Below the pieces are notes generated by a model, which was not told the origin of the DNA, made no database searches, and saw only the letters and a list, made by a program, of their open reading frames with translations. Both the position numbers and the translations under genes were made by a program. A stretch of DNA of 64,000 nt. Origin: Cephalopachus bancanus. Its lineage: Eukaryota; Chordata; Mammalia; Primates; Tarsiidae. Shown here one piece after another: positions 45,665 to 57,669 of the stretch. The DNA is taken from contig JAPVLO010000382.1 in NCBI GenBank assembly GCA_027257055.1, forward strand, positions 1,116,001 to 1,180,000, given 5' to 3'. Positions within the stretch are counted from its first letter, which is position 1, and each line of letters starts with the position of its first letter.

Positions 45665-45751
45665 TTCAGAAACAATAAGGTTGTCAAGAGAGAATATAGA
45701 GATGAAGAGTTATAGCCTAGGAAATGTGTCGTTTGCACATGGTTTGAAGCA

Positions 45752-45808
<57 letters not shown>

Positions 45809-46025
45809 CAGAATGAACTGTTCTAAAAATGTCATTGCCAAAATGTGCATGCAACATAAGAAGCCTGCCGAATAATGAGTGAATAAGATTAATTTGTATT
45901 ATGGTCATTTGTAATTTTAAATAATTCAAAATTTCTATGCATAATTTAGACACTAGGTGCATGGTTCTTACTGAGAATAGTGTTGGCATAGCTCTGTAAA
46001 GATATAGCATACTTAGTTATATGTT
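45665..46025. other. Unique sequence with a (GT)n tract
   Basis: Apart from the microsatellite at 45756-45805, no repeat or exon is recognised. Confidence 0.4.
45756..45805. repeat. (GT)25 microsatellite
   Basis: Uninterrupted GT run, probably polymorphic. Confidence 0.95.
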
Positions 46026-46029
46026 ACTT

Positions 46030-46120
46030 GGTCATTTGTTATGCAAGTGACTTAATATCTTCTGGTGTCAGATGCTTCATTTGTAAATTAAATGACATCG
46101 ACATGAAGCTGTGTAAGATT
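46030..46120 (+). mobile_element. MIR: MIR fragment
   Basis: TATGCAAGTGACTTAATATCTTCTGGTGTCAGATGCTTCATTTGTAAATTAAATGACATCG follows the MIR core ('gtgacttaac...tcatctgtaaaat'). Confidence 0.6.
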
Positions 46121-46124
46121 GCTC

Positions 46125-47105
46125 CCAGCCTCACATTTCTTCTAGGGACTTATCTGTAATAAAACCATTCATTTTAAATAAAAAACCATTTAGAAATAAG
46201 AAGCTTTTTGCATAAACTAGTTACATGCAACAATACAAAAGACTCTAACAATCAGGATGCTAAGCAGAAGCCTCCAGACACAAGAGTACTACTGCCTGAT
46301 TCTGGCTGTATGAAGTTCAAGAACATGCAAAACTTATCAAAGGTTTATAGAAGTCTGAATAGTGATTACTTCATAATAGGGAGTGGTATTGACTGGAAAG
46401 AGGCATGAAGGAATTCTTTGACTTTTTGGAAATGTTTCATATTTTTATCTGTATGGGGTCATGTGGATATATGTATATGTAGAAATTCATTGAGTTGTAC
46501 ATTTGAGATGTGTGCACTTTGCTGTGTGTGTGTTATACCTTATTTTGTTTAAGTATATGAACAAGAACTCAAGGAATTGAAAGCTATAGGATAAAACAAT
46601 TTATTCTTTTCTTAAAAAGTGTGTACATGAATGGCATTTTACATATTACTGTCCCTAAAAGTCTTAGGTGAAAATGTGTACGATATTTAAAAATCCTAAA
46701 ACTGCATTTTTTATTTTAAAACAATCCTAATTTAACTTTTTGCTAGGTCAGAATGGCATCCTCACCCATTCCACCCCATGTTCTGGTTATTTTGAACTGT
46801 ATAACTTTTCCTAAACATCATGGAAATATCTATGCCATTTAAATTATTCTGGAAGATAAGCATTCTAGTTCTCCACCAACCTCCCTTATCCAAGTAACAA
46901 AAAATGAGAAAACCACAAATAAATATTCCAAAGAACTCCATATTTGGGGAAACAAACAAACAAACAAAAAAGCATAGTGCTTAGTTATCATAGGAAATTG
47001 CTGTTAAATGCATATACTATCTTGAGACAGTTCAAACTGCTAGTAATTGCCAGCATTATCATTGTGCATCATGCTAAAAAGCACACAGCATGTTTCATGC
47101 TGTCA
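46125..47105. other. Unique AT-rich sequence
   Basis: TTTTGTTTAAG and (AAAC)n at 46950-46968 aside, nothing is recognised. The region 46440-46560 (TGGGGTCATGTGGATATATG...TACATTTGAGATGTGTGCAC) could be an old L1 3' end ('ttgtacactttaaatggg' type), weakly. Confidence 0.35.
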
Positions 47106-47109
47106 GATA

Positions 47110-47290
47110 ACCATAACGATTCATGAGGTAGATACTAATATCATCCCCATTTTACAACTGAGAAAGCTCTACAGGTCATAAGAGTTTTAAAAATAAAAAG
47201 TACTCAAGTTGACATGGCTTGTAACTAACAGATGGTGGATTTAAACTCAAAAAGCTTGATCTCAAAGAAAAAGATGCTTAACTATCACAC
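47110..47290 (-). mobile_element. MIR: MIR SINE, antisense
   Basis: ATGAGGTAGATACTAATATCATCCCCATTTTACAACTGAGAAAGCTC, then GTTGACATGGCTTGTAACTAACAGATGGTGGATTTAAACTC. Confidence 0.75.
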
Positions 47291-47480
47291 TCTAAAGTTA
47301 TTCTTTAAAATGAATCAAACTCTGTCTCCCTCTACCTTGTACCTAGTTCTGATCATTGAGGAAACATGGAACAATATAATCCCCTTCCCTATTACAACAT
47401 TTTAAATAGTTGAAGACAACTGTTACTATCTGCCTTGAATTTCTCTACTACGAAGGAAATAGCACAACTTTCTTCAACAG

Positions 47481-47562
47481 TTTTTGTTTGTTTGTTTGTT
47501 TGTTTGTTTGTTTATAAAGATGTGGGGTACAATTCAGGGTTAGGTACATAAGTGTTATTATT
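47481..47562 (-). mobile_element. L1: Minimal L1 3' tip with (TTTG)n tail
   Basis: About 50 nt of L1 3' UTR complement (ATAAAGATGTGGGGTACAATTCAGGGTTAGG) preceded by (TTTG)7. The L1-strand tail is (CAAA)n. No convincing TSD is visible, so the right end is uncertain. Confidence 0.75.
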
Positions 47563-47564
47563 TT

Positions 47565-48960
47565 TTTTTTCCCTAGGACTTGTTTCAAGTCATCCTCCCC
47601 CGCTTGTGACTTCTCACAAAACACACACCAGTGTATTCAGTGACTGCCTGGAACTGAAGAAAGTATACTCCAGAGTGGTGAGATACATGCACAACACAAA
47701 GCACACTGTTACATTGCTGCAGAGGAGATGAGCCACTTGAATAGAATTGAGAAATGCTTGGCAAGGAGTGGAAGTGACCAGAAGAAGCAGCCCGGAGATT
47801 GGGTGTGCAACACGCTTAGTGTAAATGGCTGCTGGCTCCTACTCTGTAACAAAGGCAGGCTCTAAAAAAATGACATATACTTCCTTCTCGTTTTCGGCCT
47901 TTCTCGAGCTCATCAAAGTCAGTGATCTTTGGGCAGCAAAGAGGGCAAAAGTTTAGAACTCTAAATTCCGTAACCCAGGTAGGCCACGTTACAGAACGCT
48001 TCGTTTAAAGTTGGCTTACTACTTCTTACGTGTGTAGAAGTCCCTATGAGAACCCACTACTGACTGTGAGAACAACCAAAGTAAATAAATACTACCATTC
48101 ATGAGACTTTGTCTTTGATAAGGACTTCCTGGATTTCACACAGGGAGATCAAAAGTCTATTGTTCATGCTTAAATGGTTAGTAATAACAGCACGCTCAGG
48201 TTGGTGCCATTGGATATGTGCCGTGTGTCCTAGTGATGTGAAGCAGAAATGTAGGGGAAGGGCCAGATATAATGAGCTTTGTTCTTAAGTCCAGTACAAC
48301 TTTCTGATCAGGTTTGCTAATCTAAGTCTTGGGGAAGATATTAACTGGGTGTATCGTCATAGACATGGTCATTGCATGGTTTAGTGCCCAGAGTGAATGC
48401 ACTGTGAAACCAGATTGCATTCAGCAGCCTGATGGCTGACACTTTACTTGTTCTTAAATTGGGATGGAGACTGGAAAGACTCAAAAAGAAAAAGAAAAAA
48501 GGAGCTTAAGGTGTAGGGGAATACCTAGGGAGTAACAAAGATATATGTGACAAGGAAGTAAACAGGAGAGAGGAAAGGATGCCACAAAGAAGAGACAAAC
48601 TGGTGGTGGCTATTCTGATTTATATAAACATCAGAAAAGAGGAAAGGGACTTGAATTAGAAAATATCAATCATCATTGTAATAAGTTCTCATTTCTAAAG
48701 ACATATTGAGGGATCATCAATGATTACCGAACAACAAAGAAATACCATCTCCTATATTTTTAGAAATAATCTCCAATTAAGCCAACTAAAATACTTACCT
48801 AGAAAAACCAAGAGCAGAAGCCACTTGTTATATTTCAAGAATGGGCTTGACTGTATTCACAAGTTCAAATAACAGATTTTCTTATAAATTTAATCTTAGC
48901 CAAACTACTTCCAAACCTGGTTATTTCATTACTGACAAATATAATAATGTTCCTGGGGTT
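47565..48960. other. Unique sequence, nothing recognised
   Basis: 1.4 kb without a recognised repeat. It has no long reading frame. Conservation cannot be judged here. Confidence 0.4.
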
Positions 48961-48964
48961 CAGA

Positions 48965-49100
48965 TCTTATTACTATTAAATACTTATTAAGTATCCCTGG
49001 TGTGCCGAATGCTGTACATTATAGATGGATGAATCTGTTATGTGCCCTCCCTTGAAGAGCTTAGAGTCTTATAAAACTGAAAGGACACGTGCACAACACC
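48965..49100 (-). mobile_element. L2: Antisense L2-type relic (weak)
   Basis: TATTAAGTATCCCTGGTGTGCCGAATGCTGTACATTATAG...CCTTGAAGAGCTTAGAGTC resembles the reversed 'ctatgtgccaggcactg...ggagcttacattct' relic. Confidence 0.45.
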
Positions 49101-49289
49101 CTCAAATTTCTTCCAGAGTCTTTTCAAGTATTGATAGCTTTATAATGCTGAGATAAAAACTGGCCAGGACTTGTTTGATGACATGTGGACAGGATTATGC
49201 TACAAATAAGCAGCCTTTTTGTCCCTTTCTCTCTGGTTCCAGAGAAAGTGTAGCCCTCTCCTGTTCATAGCTAATCCCTGACCCAAGTC

Positions 49290-50705
49290 CTCCCTTCTCC
49301 TCCCTCTGCCCCTGCTCCAGTTCAGGCCTTCGTCATCTGGCCGGGATGATTGGGAAGGCCTCTAAATGAGCTCTGCCACGGATTCACACAATCTGAGCAA
49401 CCCTCCTGCACATCATTTCCCAAGGAAATTTTTTCAAATAAAATGTAAATCTCCCTGTGTCACTCCTCTGTTTAAAGATTCCTCAGTAGATTCCTGAAAC
49501 TCTGAGGATATAACTCAAATTAATCCTTCAACATGACATAAAGTGATCTTTGTGGTTTGCATCTTGCATCGATTTTTTATTTTCATCTCATGGCATCCCT
49601 CAGGAATCCATTTACACCAAACCAATTGGCCTTTACTTGAAGGTTTCCAAACGTGCTGTGTTTGTTAGCATCTCCAGGCCCTCACTCTCTTGCTGAAGGC
49701 TGCCTGGGATGCCCTTCCCTTCTCTCATTTAGCCATCAGATCCCTTTAAGAGTCGCCTTCACTTAAAAAGGCATTTCCCATCCCCTCCTGCACCTCCTGC
49801 ACTGTCCCTCTTCCAGGCCGATTTGTGTTCTCCTATGAGACCCTTTGGATCAGCAGTACTCAACTTTTTTGGCACCAGGGACTAGTTTTGTGGAAGACAA
49901 TTTTTTCCATGGACCCAGGGGCAAGGGGATGATTTGGGGATGATTCCAGAGAATAACATCTATTGTGCACTTTATTGATATTATTATTGCATTGTTATAT
50001 ACAATGAAACAATTCTATAACTCATCATTTAAAAAAAGAGGCTTGGATGGATGTGGTAAATAAAATAATGGGCAGTCCATGCACAGACTAAAATAAGTGC
50101 CGTATTCTGACTTAAAACCTGACACCAGTTGCAACTGTACAATTGAAGAACATCAACTCACTTGCCACTCAGTGATAGGGTTTTGATATGAGTCTGCAAG
50201 CAGATGGTGTATTATTGTCTCTGTGGAGTCAAACCTCACTGCTAATGTTAATCTATATTTGCAGACACTCCTCACCACAAGCATCACTGCCTGAGCTCCA
50301 CCTCGGTTCATCAGGCATTAGAGTATCATAAGGAGCGTGCAATCTAGATGCCTCACATGCTCGGTTCATAATAGGGTTCGCATTCCCATGATAATCTAAT
50401 GGTGCCGCTGCTCTGACAAGAGGTAATAATACATGCGGGTTATGGGGAGCAACTGTTAATATAGATGAAGCTTCACTTGCTCACCTGTCGCAGTCCCAGT
50501 TCCCCCTGCTTAGATAACTTCCACTGTGACACTTAGTACTATCTTGAGTCTTGTCTGTTTCCTCAACTAGACACGATCTCCTTTGGAAAATGACTGATTC
50601 CTATTCACTTTTGTATCTCTAAGACTTAGCACAGAATTTATAAGAAATGATCCTATAGCAGAATAAGATGATATTTTTTAATAAATAAATAAATGAATGA
50701 TCACA
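49290..50705 (+). mobile_element. L2: L2 3' part, split by a DNA transposon
   Basis: Left piece (49290-49853) includes CTGTTTAAAGATTCCTCAGTAGATTCCTG, CATGACATAAAGTGATCTTTG, GGCTGCCTGGGATGCCCTTCCC and CTTCACTTAAAAAGGCATTTCCC, in L2 order. Right piece (50512-50705) includes CCTCAACTAGACACGATCTCC, CACTTTTGTATCTCTAAGACTTAGCACAG and a terminal (AATA)n(AATG)n. Between them lies the hAT-like element. Confidence 0.8.
49854..50511 (-). mobile_element. hAT-type nonautonomous DNA transposon
   Basis: Starts CAGTACTCAACTTTTTTGGCACCAGGGACTAGTTTTGTGGAAGACAATTTTTTCC and later reads ATCAGGCATTAGAGTATCATAAGGAGCGTGCAATCTAGATGCC and AATAGGGTTCGCATTCCCATGATAATCTAATGG, which are near-palindromic arms. This is the common mammalian MER-group element with those arms. 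I do not assign a subfamily. The right end is approximate. Confidence 0.75.
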
Positions 50706-50709
50706 TAGG

Positions 50710-52050
50710 TGGTTCAGCCTGAGGGGATCGTACAAAAGGATCAGATGTCAGAGCCCAGACATCAATGTCTTGACAGAAGTTGGGGGTGAAGATAGGGAAG
50801 CCTGGAGAAGTAAACTACAAGAAGGCCTCGGCCAAGGACAGCGAGCAAATTTCAGAAGTCTGCTCTGACCTCACCACTTGAGAAACAGGAACCAGCCTCC
50901 AACCTGTGTACAGTTTGTGTCAACATTTATTATTCTTCAGACAGTTCTCCTTGGCTACCTGCTCACCCCAGCAATAAATCAAAATCATATCTTCTGTCTT
51001 TCTGGTGGGTCCTTTGTCTTCCATGGCTTTGAAGGAAAATGATTTCTTCTCCCTCTCTGTGTCATGAATCCTAATCTAGACCTCAGGCTTTCCCATCACC
51101 CTAATATGCACACAGTGACCCTCAAAATGACAGGGTGGAGGTGAAAGATTCCGCACGGGACACTGTGGTCTGGCCCTGGCAGGAGGTAGATGAGACTCAG
51201 ATACACAGAGGAAGGTACCTGTTCACTTCAGGCTCTTTCTTTCTCTGCCTTCTCTGGTTTTTCCATCCCTTCACACTATTTCTTCCATGAAGAAAGCTTT
51301 TAGCTGGGAATCGGCAGGCTTGACTGCCCATGCCATCAGTGCAGCGAAGGTCTGCGATACCGTACTATGTGGGGAGGCAGCAATGAAGGCAGCATCCACA
51401 CCTGGGGCCGGGAGTGAGCGACTAGCGAGGAGGAATCCACTAAGTCTCTCGGAATATGCTGCTCCCCTCTCTCTCCCATCAGCGATGGCTCCTTACACCG
51501 GGAAGGGCTGCTGCCCCAAAAGGGCACTCTGCTGTGGGGGTCTCCTTAGCGCTGCCCACCCTGGGAAGCATGGGGTGCTCATTAAGATGGAGCTGATGCC
51601 GCAGCTCCTCCATCACAGGCTGACATTCACTCCGGGTACAATTTAACCACTGTATGCAGTGAATAATAACCAACCGGGGTCTCTTGCCACTCACCGAGAG
51701 CAAGAGAAAGAGGAAGGCAAAGAAGAGAGGGAACAAGAGGAGGTTAAAAAAGAAGAAAGCGGGAAATGGGTGAACATAGAGAGAGGAAAGTGAATTATGC
51801 TCCCAGTGTTTAGTATGTAGAGGGAATGATGCGTGAACAACACTGAAAGGAATTAATACTCCTACTGAAGATACATATTTAACATGACTGGCAGGAAATT
51901 CCTGTTAAGGTTTCAGAGCATGTATCAGGTCTCAGGGAGCAACAAGCTCACCTGAGTTTCTGCTCAGAGTTCTGTACTTGAGGGCACAGGGTAAGGACGT
52001 GGCCTCGATTTGTCTGAATCTGAACTGCCCTCTGCAAGAGTCAAGGCCAC
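50710..52050. other. Unique GC-richer sequence
   Basis: The GC-richest unique part of the window (51140-51700). A 119-codon + frame (51287-51646) and an 85-codon - frame (51479-51736) overlap. The latter starts with a leucine/phenylalanine-rich stretch like a signal peptide. Neither matches a family I know, and no splice context or CpG island is evident. Confidence 0.4.
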
Positions 52051-52054
52051 TGTG

Positions 52055-52210
52055 GAAGGATTTGGAGATGTTGGGTTCAAATTGCTTTTTTCAGTATGAC
52101 TTGGCCTCTAAGAGTCTTGGTATCCTCATCTGTAAAATGGGGATGAGTTTAGTATCCTCCACTGATTTGTTTGGGAGGAGAGAATGCACGGGCATTTTGT
52201 AAAGTGCAAC
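52055..52210 (+). mobile_element. MIR: MIR SINE
   Basis: TTGGGTTCAAATTGC, then GTATGACTTGGCCTCTAAGAGTCTTGGTATCCTCATCTGTAAAATGGGGATGAG. Confidence 0.8.
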
Positions 52211-52330
52211 GTGTTAGTTCTTGTGCTTCCTAACAGGGGAAAACAAGAGGCAGAAGAGTTGCAGGAGTCAGGATGCACATTACAAATCCCTGGGGCATCT
52301 CCTCGGGTCTCTGCTTAGAAGAGGAGGTAG

Positions 52331-52456
52331 GCAGGGACAGCTGCGGAGGCTCACACCTGTAATCCCAGCACTTTGGGAGGCAGAGGTGGGAGGATTACTT
52401 GAGCCCAGAAGTTCATGTCCAGTCTGTGCAACATAGGAAGAGACCATCTCAATTTA
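52331..52456 (+). mobile_element. FLAM: FLAM (free left Alu monomer)
   Basis: GGACAGCTGCGGAGGCTCACACCTGTAATCCCAGCACTTTGGGAGGC, ending CATCTCAATTTAAAAAG. Only one arm is present. It is an early primate 7SL monomer. Confidence 0.88.
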
Positions 52457-52505
52457 AAAAGAAGGAGAAAGAAGGAGAAAGAGGAAGAGGAAGAGGAGGA
52501 GAAGA
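52455..52505. repeat. (GGAGAAA)n(GGAAGA)n purine tract
   Basis: AAAGAAGGAGAAAGAAGGAGAAAGAGGAAGAGGAAGAGGAGG forms the expanded tail of the FLAM. Confidence 0.9.
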
Positions 52506-52509
52506 ACAG

Positions 52510-53035
52510 CCTCCCGGTCTGGCTAGAATAGCAGCTCTACTTCTCAGTTGGGTTCATACAACTCACCTCTCTCCTCAATCCTCCTGTCAGAAAGAAATGC
52601 CTGAGCCCACCACACATGCCTCAGCCTTTTGCCTGAGTCAAGAGAAACAGAGACAATGGATAACTATGATTCCATGTAAAAAAGGACACAAACTCAATAC
52701 CCAGCATGTGGCCTGGGTAGAAGATCCCACATAGTCTTTAGTGCCATTGGAACCACGTGTATCACTTTTCTTCTTCTGAAACAAAAGTCTCATGAAAGCA
52801 CAGGAAGAAATCAGCATTAAAACATGATCTTAAAGGCTTAAATCTCCTATTCAACATCCCTGATGCCCTTCCTACATCAACCCTACTCATAATAAACCAA
52901 GACACACATGGAACGGACAACATGAAACGGATGACAAAAGAGAGTTTTTATACACTGACTCACACAAGAGCACTTCTGGAAACTTTCAAACAGTATCCCC
53001 TGTGACACACAGCTATCCCAAGAAGGGGTTAAAAC
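52510..53035. other. Unique sequence, nothing recognised
   Basis: No repeat or exon recognised. Confidence 0.4.
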
Positions 53036-53039
53036 TGTG

Positions 53040-53165
53040 GTGCTGGAGGCAGGGAAGGAATCCTAAGGGGCGCTGGACTGCTGGCGCTGCTGTCTGTGAG
53101 ACACTGAGTGAGTCACTGTGTCCCTTTAGGTCTCTGGTTCAACCTCTGAAAATTGAATAGTTACA
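53040..53165 (+). mobile_element. MIR: MIR fragment (weak)
   Basis: TGCTGTCTGTGAGACACTGAGTGAGTCACTGTGTCCCTTTAGGTCTCTGGTTCAACCTCTGAAAATTG fits a decayed MIR. Confidence 0.5.
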
Positions 53166-53374
53166 AACTCTCTGCTGGTCTGCAATATGTCACCTACTGG
53201 TGAGTTTTGTCTGAGCCTCACGGAGGTGTTGCTGTTATTGTTTAATATAAATATGAAACACTAGACGGGGCACACACTCCAACTCTTCACTGTTCCCTAT
53301 GACCTGACACTGGGGACTTCTAACATTTACATCGCCTATCTTGCCTGAGGTTACCTGAGCTGGCCACAGTGGAG

Positions 53375-53590
53375 AGAATGGCTTCTCAGGGGGCCACTTC
53401 CTGCTGTGTGATTGTAGACAAGTTACCTCTCCAGCTCTTATCTATAAAATAGAGGAAATAACAGTATCTGCCTCACAGGGTAGTTATGAGGAGTATATGA
53501 GTTAACTTCTACAAAATGCCTAGGACAGCACCTGGCACAGAGAACAACACCTGCTAAGTTATTATTATTGTTGTTATTATTATTATGTTT
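53375..53590 (+). mobile_element. MIR: MIR SINE
   Basis: TGCTGTGTGATTGTAGACAAGTTACC, ATCTATAAAATAGAGGAAATAACAGTATCTGCCTCACAGGGTAG, CTAGGACAGCACCTGGCACAG, ending in a (TTATTA)n run. Good full-length match. Confidence 0.88.
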
Positions 53591-53839
53591 TCACATTTGA
53601 CTCTAGAGTCTGCAGATGTGCATTCACATTCATTACGCTTACCATGGAAGAAAAGTCCACATCAGTATCAGCTCTTGACAACAGACCCAGAGCGAGTGGT
53701 CGAGCACTAACTCGACTCTACAGAACCAATGAATGGAGCAACCAGGTGGATTTCTTCAAATCAATACCTCCCTTTTTAACCACTGGTCCTTTATCCACCT
53801 GCTTCCTGCCCCTAGAGTCAGGCAAGTACTGAACTTAAG

Positions 53840-53937
53840 ATTTAGAAACACCGGGTTCCAACTTGGATCCTGCCACTGTGTGACCTTTTACATGCTAGTT
53901 AATGCCCGTGAGCCTCAGCTTTCTCTTCCATAAAAAA
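53840..53937 (+). mobile_element. MIR: MIR 5' half, cut by L1 insert
   Basis: AAACACCGGGTTCCAACTTGGATCCTGCCACTGTGTGACC then AGTTAATGCCCGTGAGCCTCAGCTTTCTCTTCCATAAAA. The match stops where the L1 begins at 53938, so the L1 inserted in or beside it. Confidence 0.75.
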
Positions 53938-54800
53938 AGCAGTCCACACCACAATGAAATATCAACTCACCAAAATTAAAATGGGTTTTATCAAAAAGAC
54001 AGAGAATAACAAATGCTGGTGAGGTGTGGAGAAAGGAGAACCCTCGTGCACAGTGCTGGGGATGTAAATTAGTCCAGTCACTATGGAGAACAATATGGAT
54101 GTTCTTCAAGAAACTAAAAATAGAACTACCATATGATTCAACAACCCCATTACTGGATATATATTCAAAAGAAAGAAAATCAACAAATCCAAAAGATACC
54201 TGAACTTCCATGTTTATTAGTAGCACCATTCATAATAGCCAAGATATGGAATCAACCTAAGTGCCCATCAAGGGATGAATGGATAAAAAAGTGGGTATAA
54301 ATATACAATGGAATATTATTTAGCCTTCAAAAAGAATGAAATCCTGTCATTTGCAGCAACACAATAGAACTGGAGGTCACTGTGATAAGTGAAATAATCC
54401 AGACACAGAAAAACAAATATCACATGTTCTCAGTCATTTATGGGAGAAAAAAAGTGGATCTCATGATGAAAGAGAATAGATTGATGGTTACCAGAGGCTG
54501 GGAAAGGTAGAGGAGAGGAGGGGATAAAAAGAGCTTTATTAATGGGTACAAAAATACAGTTAGAATAAAAGAAGAATACCTACTGTTTTATAATTCAGTA
54601 GGGTGACTCCAGTTGAAAATACTCTATTGTAATATTTCAAAATAACTAGAAGAGAAGAATTCAAATGTTCTCCACATAAAGAAAAGTATTTGAGGTGATG
54701 AATATCCTAATTACCCTGATTTGATCATTACACATTATATGAATGGATTAAATGTACCCCCAATATATATATATACATTTATTATGTATCAACCTTTTTA
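53938..54800 (+). mobile_element. L1: Older L1 3' end (L1PB/L1MA-type)
   Basis: GTCCACACCACAATGAAATATCAACTCACC, ATGGAGAACAATATGGATGTTC, AACAACCCCATTACTGGATATATATTC, AATACAATGGAATATTATTTAGCC, and the 3' UTR GTGGATCTCATGATGAAAGAGAATAG…GATGGTTACCAGAGGCTGGG. This 3' UTR is of an older primate/eutherian class and differs from the lineage-specific L1s above. Confidence 0.9.
54762..54775. repeat. (TA)n short tract
   Basis: ATATATATATATA near the L1 3' end. Confidence 0.85.
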
Positions 54801-54804
54801 AAAG

Positions 54805-55120
54805 CTAGCCACTATCTTATCCTTAGAGGCTAAAATAAGGTAACAAAGGAAAGGCAAACAACAAAGTTCCTAGCATATGTTAGTCACACAGTACTTAGAT
54901 TCCAAACTGAGTCTAAACCACCCCATTTTCTTCCTCCACACTAGCTAGTTTCAAACTTGTCATTGTACCCATGGGCATCACACAACCCCTGCCCATAGGC
55001 AGACCAAAACCATTTGCTGACCTCCCTCTATTTTAAGCTGTGCCTCCTGGGACTGCTCCTGGCCATTCTGGAAAAGTCAGGCCTCTTGCAGAAGATGTGA
55101 TGTTACAGGCTTCTAGCACC
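54805..55120. other. Unique sequence, nothing recognised
   Basis: No repeat or exon recognised. Confidence 0.4.
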
Positions 55121-55125
55121 TTAAA

Positions 55126-55323
55126 CAGCACAGTCCAAACAGAACTTTCTGCTATGATGGAAATTTATATCTGCAGTGTCCAATTCAGCAATCACATGTG
55201 ACTACTGTGCACTTGAAATGTGGCTCAGCAACTCACAAACTGAATGTTTATTTCATTTCATTGGAGTTAATTTAAATATAAAGAACCATATATGACCAGT
55301 GGCTGTTGCATTGGACAGCACGG
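55126..55323 (+). mobile_element. hAT (Charlie-type) MITE, near full length
   Basis: CAGCACAGTCCAAACAGAACTTTCTGCTATGATGGAAATTTATATCTGCAGTGTCC at the start and GCATTGGACAGCACGG at the end form decayed terminal arms. The central part (CACATGTGACTACTGTGCACTTGAAATGTGGC) is palindrome-rich. It is the same family as at 36821. Confidence 0.88.
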
Positions 55324-55329
55324 CCTTAG

Positions 55330-56115
55330 CACCACCTGCAGCTGTGGCCAAAGTCCAACTCCAGCCACTCTTCTGAGCAAGGCATCTGAACCCTCCCACC
55401 ACCTGGTTGGCATCTCTAATTTGACCTTGCTACTTCCATCAAGGCTGGCTTGGTGAAGCAGGAAAGTGAGATCACTCAGTCACTCTTTCTAATGCCCTGT
55501 CAATCACTAGGCAACTAGAAGGCTTGTTTTTAAAATGCAGGTAAAAATCAACATTTTTTCCCCTTTGTTCATTGTATTTGGGGAATGTACTTACACTGGA
55601 CCTATCCTTTTAACGGTTCCCGAGGGGTCCCTCTGCAGCGGATTATTCTGAAGGGTTGTGAGGGTGACTCAGCTCTGGGGACAGTAAATAAAAGCCTGTG
55701 CACTGACTGAAGATGAGGCACTAGAGGCTGGGGGGCCTTTTTGAAAATAAGATTCTTGGCATTTCCATTTCACTCAGTCAATAAGTCCATAAGAATATCT
55801 TACTTCACAATATTTTTTACCTTAATCTTGCCAAGATCAGATTCCAAGAAGCAATAAAGAATATTAAGTTAGCTTTCATTTCAAATCAGGAAGTTTGTTA
55901 GATTTGAGATCATAAACAAATTATCATCTTTTCCAAACTGAGGTCGGCTCTGAGAGAGGGAGGATTCATCCACTCATTTGGAAGGCGTAAGACTTGCGTA
56001 GTTTCATGACCTTCAGCCCAGGGTGTTAAATGTGGTGTGCAGATTGTTCTCTAGGCAAAAACAAAGCAGAACAAAAACCTTGGCTTAAGTAAGAAAAAAG
56101 AGAAGACTCATCTAC
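55330..56115. other. Unique sequence, nothing recognised
   Basis: Unique DNA of mixed composition. Nothing recognised. Confidence 0.4.
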
Positions 56116-56119
56116 TGAT

Positions 56120-56450
56120 TTGATAAATAGCTATGAAATTTTCACTATGTGTCAGGATGGCACAGATGACAATGGGACCCAGAGTTCAGTTAGGGACAAA
56201 TCCATAATAAATAATCATCACAAACATGGTACATGGTACAACGAAGATGTCTGGGAACATAGAGAGTAGAGCAATACAGGACACAGAAAAAAGCCAAGGA
56301 GGGCTGCACCAAGAGATATCCTTTGAGCTGTGACTTGAAGAACAAGTAGGAATACACCAGACAAAGACGGGAAAGAGAAAGCTACACACTTCAGGAAAGG
56401 AAGATGGGAGGAAAAGCAAAGCACAGAGGAAGGAATAAGTATCCCACACT
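56120..56450 (-). mobile_element. L2: Antisense L2 relic
   Basis: TTTTCACTATGTGTCAGGATGGCACAGATGACAATGGGACCC, later TCCTTTGAGCTGTGACTTGAAGAACAAGTAGG. The order matches the reversed L2 3' part ('ttgagctgagtcttgaag'). Confidence 0.6.
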
Positions 56451-56454
56451 AGGG

Positions 56455-57425
56455 GCCAAGTCCTAACACTGGTCCATCTTCATTTTGGGGCTTCTCAGTC
56501 CTGCCAGTCCTTTCTGGTTTTCTCAGGCCTCTTCCAAATTCATACAACCAATCCAAGCACATCATGTTTCTCTGCGTTGCATGCTATTATACAAAAGCTC
56601 CAAATGGAGTCCTACTAACAAAAACTCATGATTCTACTAATCAAAACTGCTTCTTCTTTTTACAACAGCCACAGCAAACCACCAAACACATGAACTGTGT
56701 TTACTATTCCTGCAAAAGACCATACACTGCAGCTGCAGGTAGCTGGCTATCCATACGAGGGTGATACAAAGGTTTCAGAGGGAACTGGAGTCCCTCAGGG
56801 TGGGCTGGCTGTATTGTGAAGTGCTGCAGTAACTTAAATAAGAGAAGAGACACTAAATGACAGTTAATTTAATGAGAGAAATGTCAGGAGGCTAAAAGCA
56901 GCTGTAAAGGACAGTACAATAGTGTGAAGCAGAGGAAGAAAATGGGGACAACAATGACCAAAGTAAATGTGGACTAGTTGGAAATTGTTCTGGCATGCCA
57001 TTAGATTCTGAAGATTGATCTTCCAAGTCATGCTTAGAAGATCAAGTTTTAAGAAGGGTACACTTACCCCAAAGACAGGAAAAAGCTAGAGCATTCACAG
57101 GAAACGATACAATATTATTGATGGTGTATATTCAAACTCAGCCTATAATTTTTGGGTAAAAAAAATTTGTTCCACTATTGTGAGAGAATCTCATGTCAAG
57201 TGGCAATTTTAGAATATGCAAAAGTGTTCTTTTCTTCTTTCTTATTATTCTACATGCAAGAAAAAATATCAAATTTTTGGTAGTTTTTTTTTTTTTTCCT
57301 ACCCTCTGATAAATTAGGTCACCTCACCAGGCTTTTTGGACATGCTGGGTGGATTTTCCTAAATAAAGACATCACAGTGGTCAGCTGGCAATATCAATGA
57401 TAGAATTCAGGTCCCCAGAAACTGG
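56455..57425. other. Unique sequence, nothing recognised
   Basis: Mixed composition, with a T(15) run at about 57284. No repeat or exon recognised. Confidence 0.4.
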
Positions 57426-57429
57426 AACC

Positions 57430-57665
57430 AAGTAGGGCAGCCCCGTGAATAAAGCACTGGACTTGCTGTCAGACATTCACCAGATTTAGCTTTTAACACC
57501 AGTTCCACCCTTTTCTCTTTGCGTGCATTTAAAAAGACAACTCCTTTAACTCCTCCTGACCTTAGTTCTCTATTCTGTAAAAGGGGACTAGTAATGTCTC
57601 ACAAGATTTCTGCAAAGATTAATATAATGGTGTAAGTGAAAGCATGTGGAAGACGGTAGATAATA
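57430..57665 (+). mobile_element. MIR: MIR SINE
   Basis: GTGAATAAAGCACTGGACTTGCTGTCAGACATTCACCAGATTTAGC, CTCCTGACCTTAGTTCTCTATTCTGTAAAAGGGGACTAG and CACAAGATTTCTGCAAAGATTAATATAATGG follow the whole MIR. Confidence 0.75.
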
Positions 57666-57669
57666 AGCC

